From NCBI RefSeq assembly GCF_011601275.1, contig NZ_JAAOLY010000004.1:248001-312000 (forward strand): a stretch of DNA of 64,000 nucleotides, given 5' to 3'. The stretch comes from Janthinobacterium lividum. Its GTDB lineage: Bacteria; Pseudomonadota; Gammaproteobacteria; Burkholderiales; Burkholderiaceae_D. Under the pieces are notes generated by a model. The model did no database searches and was not told the DNA's origin. It worked only from the letters and a program-made list of their open reading frames with translations. The first letter of the stretch is position 1; each line of letters starts with the position of its first letter. Both the position numbers and the translations under genes were made by a program. Below, in pieces: positions 1 through 8,241 of this stretch.

Positions 1-860
1 ATGACGCGGAAATTCACGGATATCAATTTGTTCGAGCCTAGGCGCTCGACCTGCCGCTCCTGCAGCACCCGCAGCAGTTTCACTTGCAGGGCCAGCGGCA
101 TGCTTTCGATTTCATCGAGGAACAGGGTGCCGCCGTTCGCGTACTCGATCTTGCCGATGCGCTGGCGCTGCGCGCCCGTAAACGCGCCTTCCTCGTGGCC
201 GAACAGTTCCGATTCGAAGATCGATTCGGGCAGGGCGCCGCAATTGATCGCGACGAACGGGTGGTCGCGCCGCTCGCTGAAGTCGTGCAGGCAGCGGGCG
301 ATCAGTTCTTTGCCTGTCCCCGTTTCGCCGAGGATGATGATGTCGGCCGATTTCGGCGCCAGGTTCAGCACCAGCTGGCGTACCTTGGCCATGGCCGCGC
401 TGCGGCCCACGATGCGCGCTTCGATGCCGACCCGCTGCTCGAGCTGGCGGCGCAAGTTCATGTTTTCCAGCACCAGGTGGCGCTTGTCGAGCGCGCGGCG
501 GCACACTTCCACCAGCAAGTCGGCGGAAAACGGTTTTTCGATGAAATCGTAGGCGCCACGGCGCATGGCGCCCACGGCCATCGACACGTCGCCGTGTCCC
601 GTGACGAGGATGACGGGCAGGCTGGCGTCCTGCGCCACGGCGATATCGAGCAGTTTCAAGCCATCCATGCCGGGCAGCTTGATGTCGCTCAATAAAATGC
701 CCGCAAATTCGGGCACCAGATAGGGCAGCGCTTCCTCGGCCGTGGCGACGGCCGTCACTTGCAAGCCCGCCAGTTCCAGCGATTGCCGGGCGCCCTTGCG
801 CACGACGGCATCGTCTTCCACCAGCAGCACTTGCATGCCTTCAAAATTATTCTCGTGCAT
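1..860 (-). CDS. DctD-like sigma-54-dependent response regulator (partial)
   Basis: The gene starts at ATG 860 and runs off the window start, so only the first 286 residues are visible. A receiver domain fills residues 9-125, with acidic residues near 15-17, phosphoacceptor D59 and K109. It is followed by the AAA+ activator domain: Walker A GETGTGKE at 178-185, the sigma-54 contact loop GAFTGA at 225-230, and Walker B ending LFLDEIE. The C-terminal part of the AAA+ domain and the Fis-type HTH lie outside the window. Such proteins hydrolyse ATP to open sigma-54 promoters after phosphorylation by a partner kinase. The kinase gene ends 3 bases upstream, so the two are almost certainly cotranscribed. 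The match is to the DctD/NtrC family; the inducing ligand is unknown. Confidence 0.93.
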   Translation of the reverse strand, partial: MHENNFEGMQVLLVEDDAVVRKGARQSLELAGLQVTAVATAEEALPYLVPEFAGILLSDIKLPGMDGLKLLDIAVAQDASLPVILVTGHGDVSMAVGAMRRGAYDFIEKPFSADLLVEVCRRALDKRHLVLENMNLRRQLEQRVGIEARIVGRSAAMAKVRQLVLNLAPKSADIIILGETGTGKELIARCLHDFSERRDHPFVAINCGALPESIFESELFGHEEGAFTGAQRQRIGKIEYANGGTLFLDEIESMPLALQVKLLRVLQERQVERLGSNKLISVNFRV

Positions 861-863
861 ACC

Positions 864-2753
864 CTATTCCTTCGTCTCTATCTTATTCTCCCCCGAGGCG
901 CAGCTCAGGGTGATGGTAAATTGCGCGCCGCCCCCTTCCTGCGCGCTGCGGTTGCGCACGGCCAGGGCGCTGCCGGCCGCCCGCAGTATGCCTGCGCTGA
1001 TCGACAATCCCAAGCCCAGCCCGTGTTCCTTGGTTGTATAGAAGGGGTCGAAGATCTTGTCGAGCGAAGCCAGCGGGATGCCGGGGCCATTATCGGTGAT
1101 ATGCAGCACGGCGAGCTCGCCTTCGCGGCGCACCTGGAACCAGATTTGCACGGGCTCGTTTTCCGGCACGGCATCCATGGCGTTCGTGATCAGATTGGTA
1201 AACACCTGTTCCAGGCCGATGGCGTTGCACAGCACGATGATGTCTTCCTCCAGCCAGCTTTCATGCAGGGTCAAACGCTGCGAGTTCTTGCGCGTGCGGA
1301 TTTGCAGCATGGTTTGCGCAAACGCCTGGCGCACGCTGACGGGTTTGCGCGCATCGTCGCTGCGCCGCGCAAAGCCTTTCAGTTGCGAGGTCACATAGCC
1401 GAGGCGCTTGACGAGGTCGGAAATGGTCGACAGGTTGTCGAGCGCATCGTCGATCTGGCCCCGCGCCAGAAACACCTTGGCATTGTCGGAAAACGTTTGC
1501 AGGGCGGCCAGCGGCTGGTTCAGCTCGTGCGTGACGCCGGCCGCCATCTGGCCGATGGCCGCCAGCTTGCCGCTTTGCACCAGTTCCGCCTGGGCATAGC
1601 GCAAGGTTTGCTCGGCCCGTTCGCGCTCGGCCACCTCGGCTTGCAGGCGGCCATTCGCGTGGACCAGGTCGGCCGTGCGCTGCTCGACCTTGATTTCCAG
1701 CTGTTCATACGCGCGCGCCAGGGTTTGTTGCGCGTTGAGCTTGTCGGCGATGCGGCGCCGGCGCTGGCGCGCATACATCAGGGCCAGCAGCAGCAAGGCC
1801 CAGCCCAGCGCGGCGGCGATGGCCGCGTTGCGCGCCGCCTCATTCACCTGGTCGAGCTCGGCCAGCACCGTGATCTGCCATTGCAGCGGGCCCAGCGCAC
1901 GGTTCACGGCCAAGTAGTCGGCGCTGCCGGACAGGGCGGGGGTGTCACTCGTCTGCGGACGTTCCAGTGTCATCACGCTGGCGCCGTCGGCGAACTGGCG
2001 GCTGACGCGGTGCGGCAGGATGGGCAGATTCTCTTGCAGGAACTGGCGCTGTTCGCTGATGTCTTTCTTGGCGTCCACCGACAGCGGGGCCAGGGTCTTG
2101 AATTTGAAGGCGGGGGCGGTGGCCAGGATGATCACGCCATTCGCATCCTTGACCCAGATCTGTTCGCCCGCGCCGGGCGTGCGCCACGATTGCTCGATCC
2201 AGTCCAGGTTGACCTTGGCGGCGACGATGCCGATGATGCGCCCGTCGCGCTGCACGGGCTGCGAAATGAAATAGCCGGCCTCGAAGGTGGAAAAGCCGAT
2301 GCCGTAGAAGCGGCCGATGCCGCCTGCGATCGCGTTCTTGAAATAGGGACGGAAGCCGTAGTTGACGCCCACGTACGAGCTGCGGTCTTGCCAGTTGCTC
2401 GACGCCAGGGTCGTGCCCTTGTCGTCGAGCACGTAGACGGCAAAGGCGCCCGCGCGGCGGTTCATGTCGACCAGGTAGGCGTTGATCTGCGTGACTTTAA
2501 CTGCGCTGGGCTGCTCCAGCAATTGCGCCACCGCATCGCTCTGGGCCACGGCCAGTGGCAGGAATTCGTACTTGTTAAGGGCGCCGCCGATGGACGCCGC
2601 ATACAGTTCCGCGCGCGAATCCAAGGTGCGGTGCAATTCGTCGAGCTGGCGCTGCTTGACCCAGGCATACGACGCCCACGTCAGCACGGCCAGCGACCCC
2701 ACGGCCAGCAGGGGGGCGAGTAGCTGTCTCAGGGGCCATTTGCCGGATGCCAT
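864..2753 (-). CDS. DctB-like membrane sensor histidine kinase
   Basis: This is a 629-residue sensor kinase of the DctB type. A membrane segment at about 12-30 and another near 312-328 bracket a periplasmic double-Cache-like sensor domain. A coiled coil leads to the HisKA dimerisation domain with the phosphoacceptor in THELNQP (H409) and an ATPase domain with N box, DNGPGIP and GLGLGLSI. An upstream TTG at 2780 also opens the frame, but ATG 2753 follows a good GGAG Shine-Dalgarno site, so I chose it. In DctB the Cache domain binds C4-dicarboxylates. Here the upstream neighbours are an ABC importer rather than a dicarboxylate carrier, so the ligand is probably related to that importer's substrate (inference). 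Confidence 0.92.
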   Translation of the reverse strand: MASGKWPLRQLLAPLLAVGSLAVLTWASYAWVKQRQLDELHRTLDSRAELYAASIGGALNKYEFLPLAVAQSDAVAQLLEQPSAVKVTQINAYLVDMNRRAGAFAVYVLDDKGTTLASSNWQDRSSYVGVNYGFRPYFKNAIAGGIGRFYGIGFSTFEAGYFISQPVQRDGRIIGIVAAKVNLDWIEQSWRTPGAGEQIWVKDANGVIILATAPAFKFKTLAPLSVDAKKDISEQRQFLQENLPILPHRVSRQFADGASVMTLERPQTSDTPALSGSADYLAVNRALGPLQWQITVLAELDQVNEAARNAAIAAALGWALLLLALMYARQRRRRIADKLNAQQTLARAYEQLEIKVEQRTADLVHANGRLQAEVAERERAEQTLRYAQAELVQSGKLAAIGQMAAGVTHELNQPLAALQTFSDNAKVFLARGQIDDALDNLSTISDLVKRLGYVTSQLKGFARRSDDARKPVSVRQAFAQTMLQIRTRKNSQRLTLHESWLEEDIIVLCNAIGLEQVFTNLITNAMDAVPENEPVQIWFQVRREGELAVLHITDNGPGIPLASLDKIFDPFYTTKEHGLGLGLSISAGILRAAGSALAVRNRSAQEGGGAQFTITLSCASGENKIETKE

Positions 2754-2782
2754 GGTGCTCCGTGTGTTTGTTTGTGGCAATC

Positions 2783-2850
2783 TGGGGTCAGACCCGGCGG
2801 GGGGATGCGCCCCAATGGGGCACGTCCCGATCGCGAAACGACTGACCCCA
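2783..2850. repeat. Nested inverted repeat (REP-like cruciform)
   Basis: Outer arms TGGGGTCAG (2783-2791) and CTGACCCCA (2842-2850) are perfectly complementary. Inside them, 2802-2814 and 2816-2828 pair over 11 of 13 positions around a one-base loop. The element sits in the roughly 100-bp gap between the ABC ATPase gene and the kinase gene, both transcribed leftward. It resembles REP-type intergenic palindromes and could act as a processing or attenuation site between the two halves of the operon. No second copy was seen in the window. Confidence 0.6.
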
Positions 2851-2854
2851 TTAT

Positions 2855-3646
2855 TTAATCAGCCGTGCTCGCCATCGTTTCCGCATTATGGTGCCTTTGC
2901 TGCTCTTCCATCACCATCTCGCCCAGCATGCGCTTGAGGCGGTTGAACTCGGGGTCGCTCGGGTCGCGCGGGCGGGGCAGGTCGATGGCCACGTCGCGCT
3001 TGATGGTGCCGGGACGGTAGGTCATGACGATGGTGCGGTCGGCCAGGTAGATCGATTCCTCGATCGAGTGCGTGACGAACACGATGGTGGTGCCGAAGAC
3101 TTTCCAGATTTTCAGCAACTCATCTTGCAGGTTGCGCCGCGTCAAGGCGTCCAGCGCGCCGAACGGTTCATCCATCAGCATGATCGGCGAATCGAGGGCC
3201 AGCACGCGGGCGATTGCCACGCGCTGGCGCATGCCGCCAGACAAGTCTTTCGGGTAGCGGGCACGGAATTCCGTCAAACCCAGCATGCTCAGCAGCATGT
3301 CGACCCGTTCCTTGATCTCGGCAGGCGTCTTGCCGGCGATTTCCAGGCCGAAGGCGATATTGCTCTCGATGGTCATCCAGGGAAACAGCGCGTATTCCTG
3401 GAACACCATGCCGCGGTCGGGACCGGGCTCGGTGATCAGCTTGCCGCCAGCCAGGATCTGGCCGGACGTTGGCTGCGAGAAGCCGGCGATGGCGTTCAGC
3501 AGGGTCGACTTGCCGCAGCCGGATGGTCCCAGCAGGCAGATGAACTCGCCGCTGGCGATTTCCAGGTTGATGTCTTTCAGGGCGATGACGTCCGCGCCGC
3601 CCGTGGTGAAGATTTTATTGACTGCATTGATATTGATCGTGGTCAT
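2855..3646 (-). CDS. ABC transporter ATP-binding protein (nitrate/sulfonate/taurine family)
   Basis: This 263-residue cytoplasmic ATPase energises the importer encoded by the two preceding genes. Walker A GPSGCGKST is at 40-48, the Q loop is VFQEYALFPW, the signature LSGGM is at 135-139, Walker B LMDEP is near 157-161, and the switch histidine is H193. The order and motifs match the SsuB/TauB/NrtD branch. An in-frame extension to 3682 exists, but ATG 3646 has an AGAGGA ribosome site and the usual family start. It follows the permease gene by 11 bases. The substrate cannot be read from the ATPase. Confidence 0.93.
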   Translation of the reverse strand: MTTININAVNKIFTTGGADVIALKDINLEIASGEFICLLGPSGCGKSTLLNAIAGFSQPTSGQILAGGKLITEPGPDRGMVFQEYALFPWMTIESNIAFGLEIAGKTPAEIKERVDMLLSMLGLTEFRARYPKDLSGGMRQRVAIARVLALDSPIMLMDEPFGALDALTRRNLQDELLKIWKVFGTTIVFVTHSIEESIYLADRTIVMTYRPGTIKRDVAIDLPRPRDPSDPEFNRLKRMLGEMVMEEQQRHHNAETMASTAD

Positions 3647-3657
3647 GGCCGTTCCTC

Positions 3658-4479
3658 TCAGTGTTCCAGGCCGCGGTGCCACTGCAGCAAATGATTATTC
3701 AGGGCATTCATGGCGATATCGATGGCCAGGCCGAACAGGCCGATGGTAAACATGCCGGCGATAATCTTGTCGGACCAGAAGTACTCGCGCGCTTCCAGGA
3801 TGCGGAAGCCGAGACCGCTGTTGACGGCGATCATCTCCGCCACGATCACGACGATGAAGGCCGTGCCCATGCCGATGCGCGCGCCGGCCAAAATATACGG
3901 CGTGGCGGCCGGCAGGATGACGCGGCGGAACATCGTCATCTGGCTGGCGCCCAGGTTGCGCGCGGCGCGGATGTAGATGCCGTCGACCTGGCGCACGCCG
4001 GCGATGGTATTCATCAGCACGGGGAAGAAGGAGCCGATGCTGATCAGGAAGAAGGCGGGCGGGTTGCCCAGGCCGAACCACAGGATCGCCAGCGGAATGT
4101 AGGCGATCGGCGGAATCGGGCGCAGCACCTGCACCAGCGGGTCGAACAGTTTGTAGATGGTCTTGTTGGTGCCCATCAGCAAGCCCAGCGGCAAGGCCAG
4201 GCCGGCGCCGATGGCAAAGCCGCCCAGCACGCGCGACAGGCTGGCCCAGGCGTCGTGCGGCAATTCGCCGGAGAACATCCACACCAGGTAATTGCCCGCT
4301 TCGGGCGTGTACGCTTCCATGGGGATCAGGTATTCATACCATTTCACGACCACGGCGACGGGCGAGGGCAGGATCTGTGGGTTGATCCAGCCGAACGTCG
4401 ACATGGCTTGCCACAACAGCAGCACGGCGACGGGCACGGCGGCGCCGTGCGCGAAGCGTTTCATCATTTGAATATTCAT
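3658..4479 (-). CDS. ABC transporter permease (SsuC/TauC family)
   Basis: This 273-residue inner-membrane permease has about six hydrophobic segments and the EAA loop (around AARNLGASQMTMFRRVILP) that docks the ATPase. It lies between the binding-protein gene (15-base gap) and the ATPase gene (11-base gap), all leftward, giving the standard three-gene importer order. Family members import nitrate, sulfonates, taurine, or similar small anions and some aromatics. Nothing in this subunit distinguishes among them. Confidence 0.92.
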   Translation of the reverse strand: MNIQMMKRFAHGAAVPVAVLLLWQAMSTFGWINPQILPSPVAVVVKWYEYLIPMEAYTPEAGNYLVWMFSGELPHDAWASLSRVLGGFAIGAGLALPLGLLMGTNKTIYKLFDPLVQVLRPIPPIAYIPLAILWFGLGNPPAFFLISIGSFFPVLMNTIAGVRQVDGIYIRAARNLGASQMTMFRRVILPAATPYILAGARIGMGTAFIVVIVAEMIAVNSGLGFRILEAREYFWSDKIIAGMFTIGLFGLAIDIAMNALNNHLLQWHRGLEH

Positions 4480-4494
4480 CGTGACACTTTCAGA

Positions 4495-5496
4495 TTAGCG
4501 AGGCGCGTAGGATTTCTTGGCTTTTTCCAGCAGATCGAGCTTGACCCAATCCTGGGCGGCAGGCGCTTTGGCCATGCGGCCCACGCCGAATTTCACCATG
4601 TAGTCGGTGGTCAGCTGCACGTGGCTTTGCGTGATGTCTTCCGTGAAGATGGCGTTGTCGATGGCGTCGCGGTAATCGTCGGAGGTGATCTGGTTCTTGA
4701 ACATCGATTCGCGCACGTATTTTTCCGCCAGTTTCGGGTCGGCCAAAAATGCCCGCGTGGCGGCGACGAAGCAATCCATGAAGCGCTGGGCCACGGCCGG
4801 CTTTTCCTTGTACATTTTTTCCGTCATCACGAGCGCGCGCACGGGCTCGCCCAGCGGCGTGTCGTAGGGCTTGATGATGGCCGCGCCGTATTTCTTGTGG
4901 ATGGCCTGGGTCGAGTACGGCTCGGACTGGCTCATGACGTCGATATCCTTGGTCAGCAGCGCCTGGTTCAAGTCGGGGTAGCCCATGTACAGGATCTGCA
5001 CGTCCTTGCCCGGCTTGTCGGACCAGGTCAGCTTGGCCTTGGTCAGCTCGGCAAACAGCAGGATTTCCTGCGGGCCGCCGCGCGTGACGCCGACTTTCTT
5101 GCCTTTCAGGTCGGCGATGCCCTTGATGTTCAGGTCGGGACGTCCGACGATCTGCACGCCGCCCTTGGCAAAGCCGCCCACCAGGTACACGGGCAAGCCC
5201 GTGGCGCGGCCCGTGATGGCCGCTTCCAGCGCGCTGGCGGACACGTCGATTTCGCCGGCGATCATGGCTGGCACGATGTCGAGGCCCTTGGCGAAGATGC
5301 GCTCTTCGATCTTCAGATCGTATTTCGGGGCGATTTCCTTCATGTAGGCGACGGCGCCGTAATGGGCGAATTTCAGGTTGCCCAGGCGTACGGTATCGGC
5401 CGCGTGGACGGCCAGCGGAAATTGCGCGGCCAGGGCGACGGCGACGGCCAGTGCCTTGGTGTTGAGGAAGGACGAGATGCGGAAGGTGCGTGCCAT
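4495..5496 (-). CDS. ABC transporter periplasmic substrate-binding protein (SsuA/TauA-like)
   Basis: This 333-residue solute-binding protein has a Sec signal peptide (Arg-containing start, hydrophobic stretch LAVAVALAAQFPLA, likely cleavage near HAAD). The mature part has the SsuA/NMT1-type fold, with GNLKFAHYGAVAYMKE near the N-terminus and a VGVTRGGPQE-type strand further on. It is the first gene of the leftward unit. ATG 5496 with GGAG upstream is preferred over an in-frame start at 5577, which would overlap the promoter. A sigma-54 promoter lies about 80 bases upstream. The ligand is unknown; the context with a DctBD-like pair suggests it is a sensed nutrient. Confidence 0.9.
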   Translation of the reverse strand: MARTFRISSFLNTKALAVAVALAAQFPLAVHAADTVRLGNLKFAHYGAVAYMKEIAPKYDLKIEERIFAKGLDIVPAMIAGEIDVSASALEAAITGRATGLPVYLVGGFAKGGVQIVGRPDLNIKGIADLKGKKVGVTRGGPQEILLFAELTKAKLTWSDKPGKDVQILYMGYPDLNQALLTKDIDVMSQSEPYSTQAIHKKYGAAIIKPYDTPLGEPVRALVMTEKMYKEKPAVAQRFMDCFVAATRAFLADPKLAEKYVRESMFKNQITSDDYRDAIDNAIFTEDITQSHVQLTTDYMVKFGVGRMAKAPAAQDWVKLDLLEKAKKSYAPR

Positions 5497-5572
5497 GCTG
5501 TTGTCTCCAAAAGGTAGATGGTTTTTATATTGGGTGAGGCCGCCGCTCTGATGACGGCTATGAAAATATAAA

Positions 5573-5588
5573 AGCATCTTCCGTGCCA
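5573..5588 (-). promoter_or_regulatory. Sigma-54 (-24/-12) promoter of the ABC/DctBD-like operon
   Basis: On the minus strand the sequence TGGCACG-GAAG-ATGCT matches the sigma-54 consensus TGGCACG-N4-TTGCW at every fixed position except the first T of the -12 element, with the invariant GG and GC spaced exactly 10 bases apart. The predicted start point is near 5563, about 67 bases before the binding-protein ATG. The operon itself encodes a sigma-54 activator, which supports the reading. Confidence 0.75.
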
Positions 5589-5679
5589 GTGGAGCGCATT
5601 TTGACGTTTATTGCAAGTGATTGTTTATAAAGGTTTAATTTGAATCTATTGAAAATGGGAAATGGCGAGATTCCGCCTT

Positions 5680-5717
5680 TCCGCACGGCGAGGGGAAAGA
5701 TTGTGCGGATTGCCGCA
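5680..5717. promoter_or_regulatory. Candidate upstream activator binding sites
   Basis: Two overlapping inverted repeats lie about 95-130 bases upstream of the -24 box: TCCGCAC (5680-5686) with GTGCGGA (5703-5709), and TGCGG (5704-5708) with CCGCA (5713-5717). Enhancer sites of NtrC/DctD-type activators usually sit at this distance. That the neighbouring regulator binds here is inference. Confidence 0.45.
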
Positions 5718-5794
5718 TTTTGGCGGGCGGGTTCGGCATCGGCTTGCGCGCTTACATGCCGTTGAACCTTCATGGCGTGGCCGACTCCAATCGT

Positions 5795-5828
5795 AAAAAA
5801 ACGCGTTGCAAACAGGCTGGCAACGCGT
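5795..5828 (-). terminator. Rho-independent terminator of the small lipoprotein gene
   Basis: A perfect 9-bp stem (ACGCGTTGC at 5801-5809, GCAACGCGT at 5820-5828) with a 10-base loop is followed, in leftward transcription, by a run of seven U residues. Confidence 0.85.
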
Positions 5829-5895
5829 AACTCCCCCGTGGAGTAGGGGCGGCGCCGCGCGGGCGCCTGATGGATCGGCTCGACGTCTGCCAGGC

Positions 5896-6132
5896 TTACT
5901 TTGGCGTCGTGGCGGGTGGCAAGGCCGGTGCGGTGGCCGGATCGGTCAGAGGCGCAGGCGGCGTCGTGCTGCCGGGCACCGTTTCCGGCGTGGCTGGCGC
6001 GACGGGCGGCGGCATTACTTGTGGCGCGGAAGCGGGGTTGGGCGCCGTTTCGGGCAGCGGGGCTTCGGCCGGTTTTTTGCAGGCTGACAAGGTGATCAGG
6101 GCGGCGGCGGCCAGCAGACTAGGCATGTTCAT
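5896..6132 (-). CDS. Small proline-rich lipoprotein
   Basis: This is a 78-residue protein with a short hydrophobic signal and a lipobox (LSAC), so it is expected to be lipidated at the cysteine and membrane-anchored. The mature part is a low-complexity Pro/Ala/Thr tail with KKPAEAP at its start and no folded domain visible. ATG 6132 has AAGGAA upstream, so the frame's extension to 6156 is not needed. It stands alone with its own terminator. Its function is not recognisable; such tails often act as periplasmic spacers. Confidence 0.72.
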   Translation of the reverse strand: MNMPSLLAAAALITLSACKKPAEAPLPETAPNPASAPQVMPPPVAPATPETVPGSTTPPAPLTDPATAPALPPATTPK

Positions 6133-6478
6133 GATGGTTCCTTTGCAAAGTATCAAGAAGTGGCGCGATGCGGGCGGCGGGTGCCGCGCGCGAAGCTTGA
6201 ATTTATTGCAAGAATGCCGACGCTTCTGTTCGCTATTTCACTTTGTGCGCGAATGGGGCACAGCGTTGTAGATGCCTTTTATGGATGTCGCCAGAGAAAT
6301 AATTCAGCAAGGCAATATTTTTCACTTTCTTGCTTCTAATGTTCGTTAACGCACAGACCAGTGAGGAGCAGGATGGCATTCTGTGTCCAGACGCTCAGGA
6401 TTCGTGGCGTTCTGGTATAAAAATTGCCAAGAACTTAACAATCCGGGCTACCGGCAATCGTTTAAAAGGAGTATTCAA
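6133..6478. other. Intergenic region between divergent genes
   Basis: No gene is seen. The region must hold promoters for the leftward lipoprotein and the rightward winged-helix gene. A TATAAA at 6416-6421 is a possible -10 for the latter, but no convincing -35 pairs with it. The stretch 6270-6350 is AT-rich compared with its surroundings. Confidence 0.5.
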
Positions 6479-7099
6479 ATGCATGCAATGACTCAGTCTC
6501 ACGTGAAGAGCGAATTAAAGGCAGCGCACCAGGAACTTCGTAGCCCCGAAAAAGGCTCGCAAATGGTAGAACGCGCAGCACCGATCCCCCCGGAACGCAT
6601 GAATCCCATTTCCATGGCACCGATCGAGCGCGTGCGTTCGACGTCGGCCACCCTGCGCCGCATCGAAAACATGCAAAAGCTGATCGGCGAATTGTCGCTG
6701 CACGAGATGCTGGCCGACGAAATCGCCTGGTTCCTCAAGTTTTCGCCATCGGGCGCCCGCAAATATATCCGCGACCTGCGCGAAGCGGGCGTGATCGAAC
6801 TGGCCCGCTACATCGAAGGCACCGCCACTTACCTGGGCAAGGCAGTGTACCAGCTGACGCCAGATCCTGAGCGCGTGCGCGCTTTCCTGGCCGCCATCGT
6901 CCAGCCGAAACGCGAAGGCGCGCCACCGCGCAAGGACCGTCCAGGCTTGCGCGAGCAAAGCATGGCAGGCAGCGGCCGCCACTTCCACATCCTGGCCGAT
7001 GACACGCATTACGCCATCCGCGTCAACCGCGGTCCCGTGACGCGCGATCCGCTCGTCGCCGCGCTGTTTGGTGCGCCACAGCAAAAGTCGGCCGAGTAA
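6479..7099 (+). CDS. Winged-helix (ArsR-like) putative transcriptional regulator
   Basis: A 206-residue protein translated from ATG 6479, preceded by a strong AAAAGGAG site; the frame's extension to 6383 is rejected. The centre (about 75-135) reads as a winged helix-turn-helix: a helical stretch, LADEIAWFLKFSPSGARKYI as the recognition region, then a wing with EGTATYLGKAVYQLT. The N-terminal 60 residues are polar and probably disordered; the C-terminal part is basic. The fold suggests DNA binding, but the family and target are not recognised. It is monocistronic and followed by a palindromic terminator. Confidence 0.75.
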   Translation: MHAMTQSHVKSELKAAHQELRSPEKGSQMVERAAPIPPERMNPISMAPIERVRSTSATLRRIENMQKLIGELSLHEMLADEIAWFLKFSPSGARKYIRDLREAGVIELARYIEGTATYLGKAVYQLTPDPERVRAFLAAIVQPKREGAPPRKDRPGLREQSMAGSGRHFHILADDTHYAIRVNRGPVTRDPLVAALFGAPQQKSAE

Positions 7100-7172
7100 A
7101 AACTGCGTCTGAGCGGCCGCCTGGCGGCTGGCGGGCGGAATGCTTGTGGTTTTGATTCTCAGATGCATGTCG

Positions 7173-7197
7173 AAAGCCGGGTTGCAACCCGGCTTTT
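7173..7197 (+). terminator. Palindromic terminator
   Basis: A perfect palindrome of 24 bases (AAAGCCGGGTT with its complement around a GC centre) ends in TTTT. It lies 74 bases past the winged-helix gene. The U tract is short, so termination may be partial. Confidence 0.6.
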
Positions 7198-7364
7198 GGC
7201 GTTGGGGCATGCCGTTTCATGTAGCCTGATTGAAAAGACTGCAAGCATCCCCATGTGGGCTGGACCGCTGCCCGCGACGCGCGGGTTCACTTGAAGGAGC
7301 TGTCCTTGTCTGCCTACGCCGTGTTTTCCTGCCCCATTGCCCTCATCCTGAAGCGGGCCGCCGC

Positions 7365-8237
7365 ATGAATCCGCTTCTGTGGATTGCCCTCGTCACGGCC
7401 GCCATCGTGTTTTCGCTGTGGTTTCCCCGCTGGCGCTTGAAGCGGGCCTTGGCGAAACCCTTGCCGGCTGAAGGCCTGGCCGTGCTGGAAAAGAATATTC
7501 CCGTGTATCCGCGCATGCCGGCCCCGCTGCAGGAGCAGTTGCGCCGTCTCGTCGTGCAATTTCTGTACCAGAAGAAATTCGTCGGTTGCGGCGGCCTGGA
7601 GATCACGGACGAGATGCGCTACACGATCGCCGGCCAGGCTTGCTTGCTGCTGCTGAACCGCCAGACGCAGGTGTATCCGGAACTCGACACCATCCTCGTG
7701 TATCCCACGGAATTCATCGTTACGCGCAATGAAGTGGGACCGGGCGGCGTGGTCACGCCATCGGCCAATGGTTTATTGGGCGAATCCTGGGGCGATGGCA
7801 GAGTGGTGCTGGCCTGGGACCACGTGCAGCGCGGTGCGGCCGACTGGACCGATGGCCACAATGTCGTGCTGCATGAATTTGCCCACCAGCTCGACAGCGA
7901 ATCGGGCGCCGCGAATGGCGCGCCATATTTGCCTAACGTGTCGAGCTACCGCAGCTGGGCCACGGTGCTGTCGCGCGACTTCGACAACCTGCGCCACGAC
8001 GCCATCTACCAGCAGCACAGCGTGATGGACCATTACGGCGCCACGAATCCCGCCGAATTCTTTGCCGTGGCCACGGAAACCTTCTTTGAAAAGCCATATC
8101 AGATGGCCGAGCACCACGAGGAACTGTACGCGCAATTCTTGCAGTACTACAAGGTCGACCCGCGCGACTGGATGGCGCCGCCCGTGGAGCCCGAACACAT
8201 GGCCTCGCCGTTTCCCAACTACGCAGCGCACTGGTAA
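7365..8237 (+). CDS. mtfA: MtfA-like zinc metallopeptidase (M90 family)
   Basis: This 290-residue protein has an N-terminal hydrophobic segment (about 3-20) and then an MtfA/YeeI domain. The zinc-binding HEFAHQLD motif and a downstream glutamate in EFFAVATETFF are the catalytic signatures. In E. coli MtfA is cytosolic, binds the Mlc repressor and has weak aminopeptidase activity; here the N-terminal membrane segment is typical of proteobacterial homologues. ATG 7365 is chosen because the homologous region begins there, although no strong ribosome site is visible. It converges with the two-component genes on the right. Confidence 0.85.
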   Translation: MNPLLWIALVTAAIVFSLWFPRWRLKRALAKPLPAEGLAVLEKNIPVYPRMPAPLQEQLRRLVVQFLYQKKFVGCGGLEITDEMRYTIAGQACLLLLNRQTQVYPELDTILVYPTEFIVTRNEVGPGGVVTPSANGLLGESWGDGRVVLAWDHVQRGAADWTDGHNVVLHEFAHQLDSESGAANGAPYLPNVSSYRSWATVLSRDFDNLRHDAIYQQHSVMDHYGATNPAEFFAVATETFFEKPYQMAEHHEELYAQFLQYYKVDPRDWMAPPVEPEHMASPFPNYAAHW

Positions 8238-8241
8238 GCGT

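Larger units (their letters stand above)
5497..5895. other. Intergenic regulatory region
   Basis: No gene is supported here. The 71-codon frame on the minus strand at 5558-5773 overlaps the promoter and has no ribosome site. The region contains the sigma-54 promoter (5573-5588), candidate activator sites (5680-5717) and the terminator of the converging lipoprotein transcript (5795-5828). The stretch 5590-5670 is AT-rich. Confidence 0.7.

Noticed and set aside
759-2723. A 654-codon plus-strand frame opposite the DctB-like kinase
   Set aside because: The minus strand carries all kinase motifs there. The plus frame is rich in His and Gln and lacks any domain.
2783-2850. Reading the inter-operon cruciform as a rho-independent terminator
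   Set aside because: There is no U run after either stem in the leftward direction, so I describe it as a REP-like repeat.
5558-5773. A 71-codon minus-strand frame upstream of the ABC importer
   Set aside because: It overlaps the sigma-54 promoter, has no ribosome site and no recognisable sequence.
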